Part shown: in pieces, positions 5,363 to 5,552 of the stretch | How positions within the stretch are numbered: position 1 is the stretch's first letter | How the letters are laid out: every line of letters begins with the position of its first letter | Position numbers and translations under genes: made by a program | Assembly (NCBI GenBank): GCA_015061765.1 | Contig: SUVZ01000285.1 | Span: forward strand, 1-5,552 | Length of the DNA stretch: 5,552 nt | Direction of reading: 5' to 3' | From: Lentisphaerota bacterium | GTDB taxonomy: Bacteria; Verrucomicrobiota; Kiritimatiellia; RFP12; UBA1067 | Notes under the pieces: model-generated | What the model was told of the DNA's origin: nothing | Database searches by the model: none | The model's input: the letters and a program-made list of their open reading frames with translations, nothing else

Positions 5363-5552
5363 ACCAGTTCGCGGGCTTGTGGATGGTGCCTGTTGCGTCA
5401 GTAAGGATTACCGGCAGTTGGCTTGCGGCGAGGTCGGACGTGCGGATGCGCTTGTAGAACGATGCCGCGCTTCGAAGAACCTTGCAGTCCACCTTCTGCG
5501 GGTTGATGACGCCGACGGTCTTGGAAAAGTCGTTGCGAACCATCTCCACAGG
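5361..5552 (-). CDS. C-terminal end of an unrecognised minus-strand gene (partial)
   Basis: On the minus strand the frame is open from the window edge (5552) to a TAG at 5363-5361, giving 63 residues with no stop. The apparent first codon at 5549 is a GTG preceded by a sense codon, so the gene probably begins outside the window. The visible end reads MVRNDFSKTVGVINP, then SAASFYKRIRTSDLAASQLP and finishes TDATGTIHKPANW. The mix of charged and hydrophobic residues looks like a folded protein rather than chance. I do not recognise the family. It converges on the operon, with hairpins in between. Confidence 0.55.
   Translation of the reverse strand, partial: PVEMVRNDFSKTVGVINPQKVDCKVLRSAASFYKRIRTSDLAASQLPVILTDATGTIHKPANW

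Noticed and set aside
1..5552. CRISPR arrays, tRNA or rRNA genes, insertion sequences
   Set aside because: No regularly spaced repeats, no cloverleaf-like or rRNA-like segment, and no transposase or terminal inverted repeats were seen on reading both strands by eye.

Overview
The window looks like a chromosomal segment of a PVC-group bacterium, most probably Kiritimatiellota or a relative (Verrucomicrobiota/Lentisphaerota), of the kind found in gut, rumen or other polysaccharide-rich habitats. This is inferred from gene content: a secreted protein with a beta-sandwich N-terminus containing RWPWNNKFDITY fused to a degenerate SUMF1/FGE-like domain, a neighbouring secreted protein of unknown family, a Tat-exported metallo-beta-lactamase-fold enzyme, a GH29 fucosidase and a planctomycete-style SGNH hydrolase. 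No marker gene (rRNA, ribosomal protein) is present, so the taxon is a judgement from memory of such proteins.

Layout. 1-68 is the last part of an upstream plus-strand gene. 69-154 is a short intergenic region with a hairpin just after that stop, a weak promoter candidate and a good ribosome binding site. 155-5266 is a tight run of five plus-strand genes separated by 10, 20, 16 and 5 bases, very probably one operon: SUMF1/FGE-like secreted protein (155-1423), secreted protein of unknown family (1434-2132), Tat-signal MBL-fold hydrolase (2153-3112), GH29 alpha-L-fucosidase (3129-4568), SGNH/GDSL hydrolase (4574-5266). 5267-5360 is a convergent intergenic region with two small GC-rich hairpins. 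5361-5552 is the C-terminal end of an unrecognised minus-strand gene that runs off the window.

How they may work together. All five operon products carry an export signal (four Sec-type, one Tat-type), so the pathway acts outside the cytoplasm. The fucosidase would release terminal L-fucose from host or algal glycans, the SGNH enzyme could remove acetyl or other ester groups from the same glycan, and the MBL-fold enzyme would be a metal-dependent hydrolase or lactonase of unknown substrate. The two leading proteins have no clear catalytic residues and are better read as surface, binding or structural proteins. The joint role in glycan use is inference from context.

The feature that most deserves follow-up is the SUMF1/FGE-like protein. 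Its C-terminal half has the C-type-lectin-like fold used by variable proteins of diversity-generating retroelements, lacks the catalytic cysteine pair of true formylglycine-generating enzymes, and has strikingly lower GC than its own N-terminal half and its neighbours. No reverse transcriptase or template repeat is in the window, so this remains a hypothesis.
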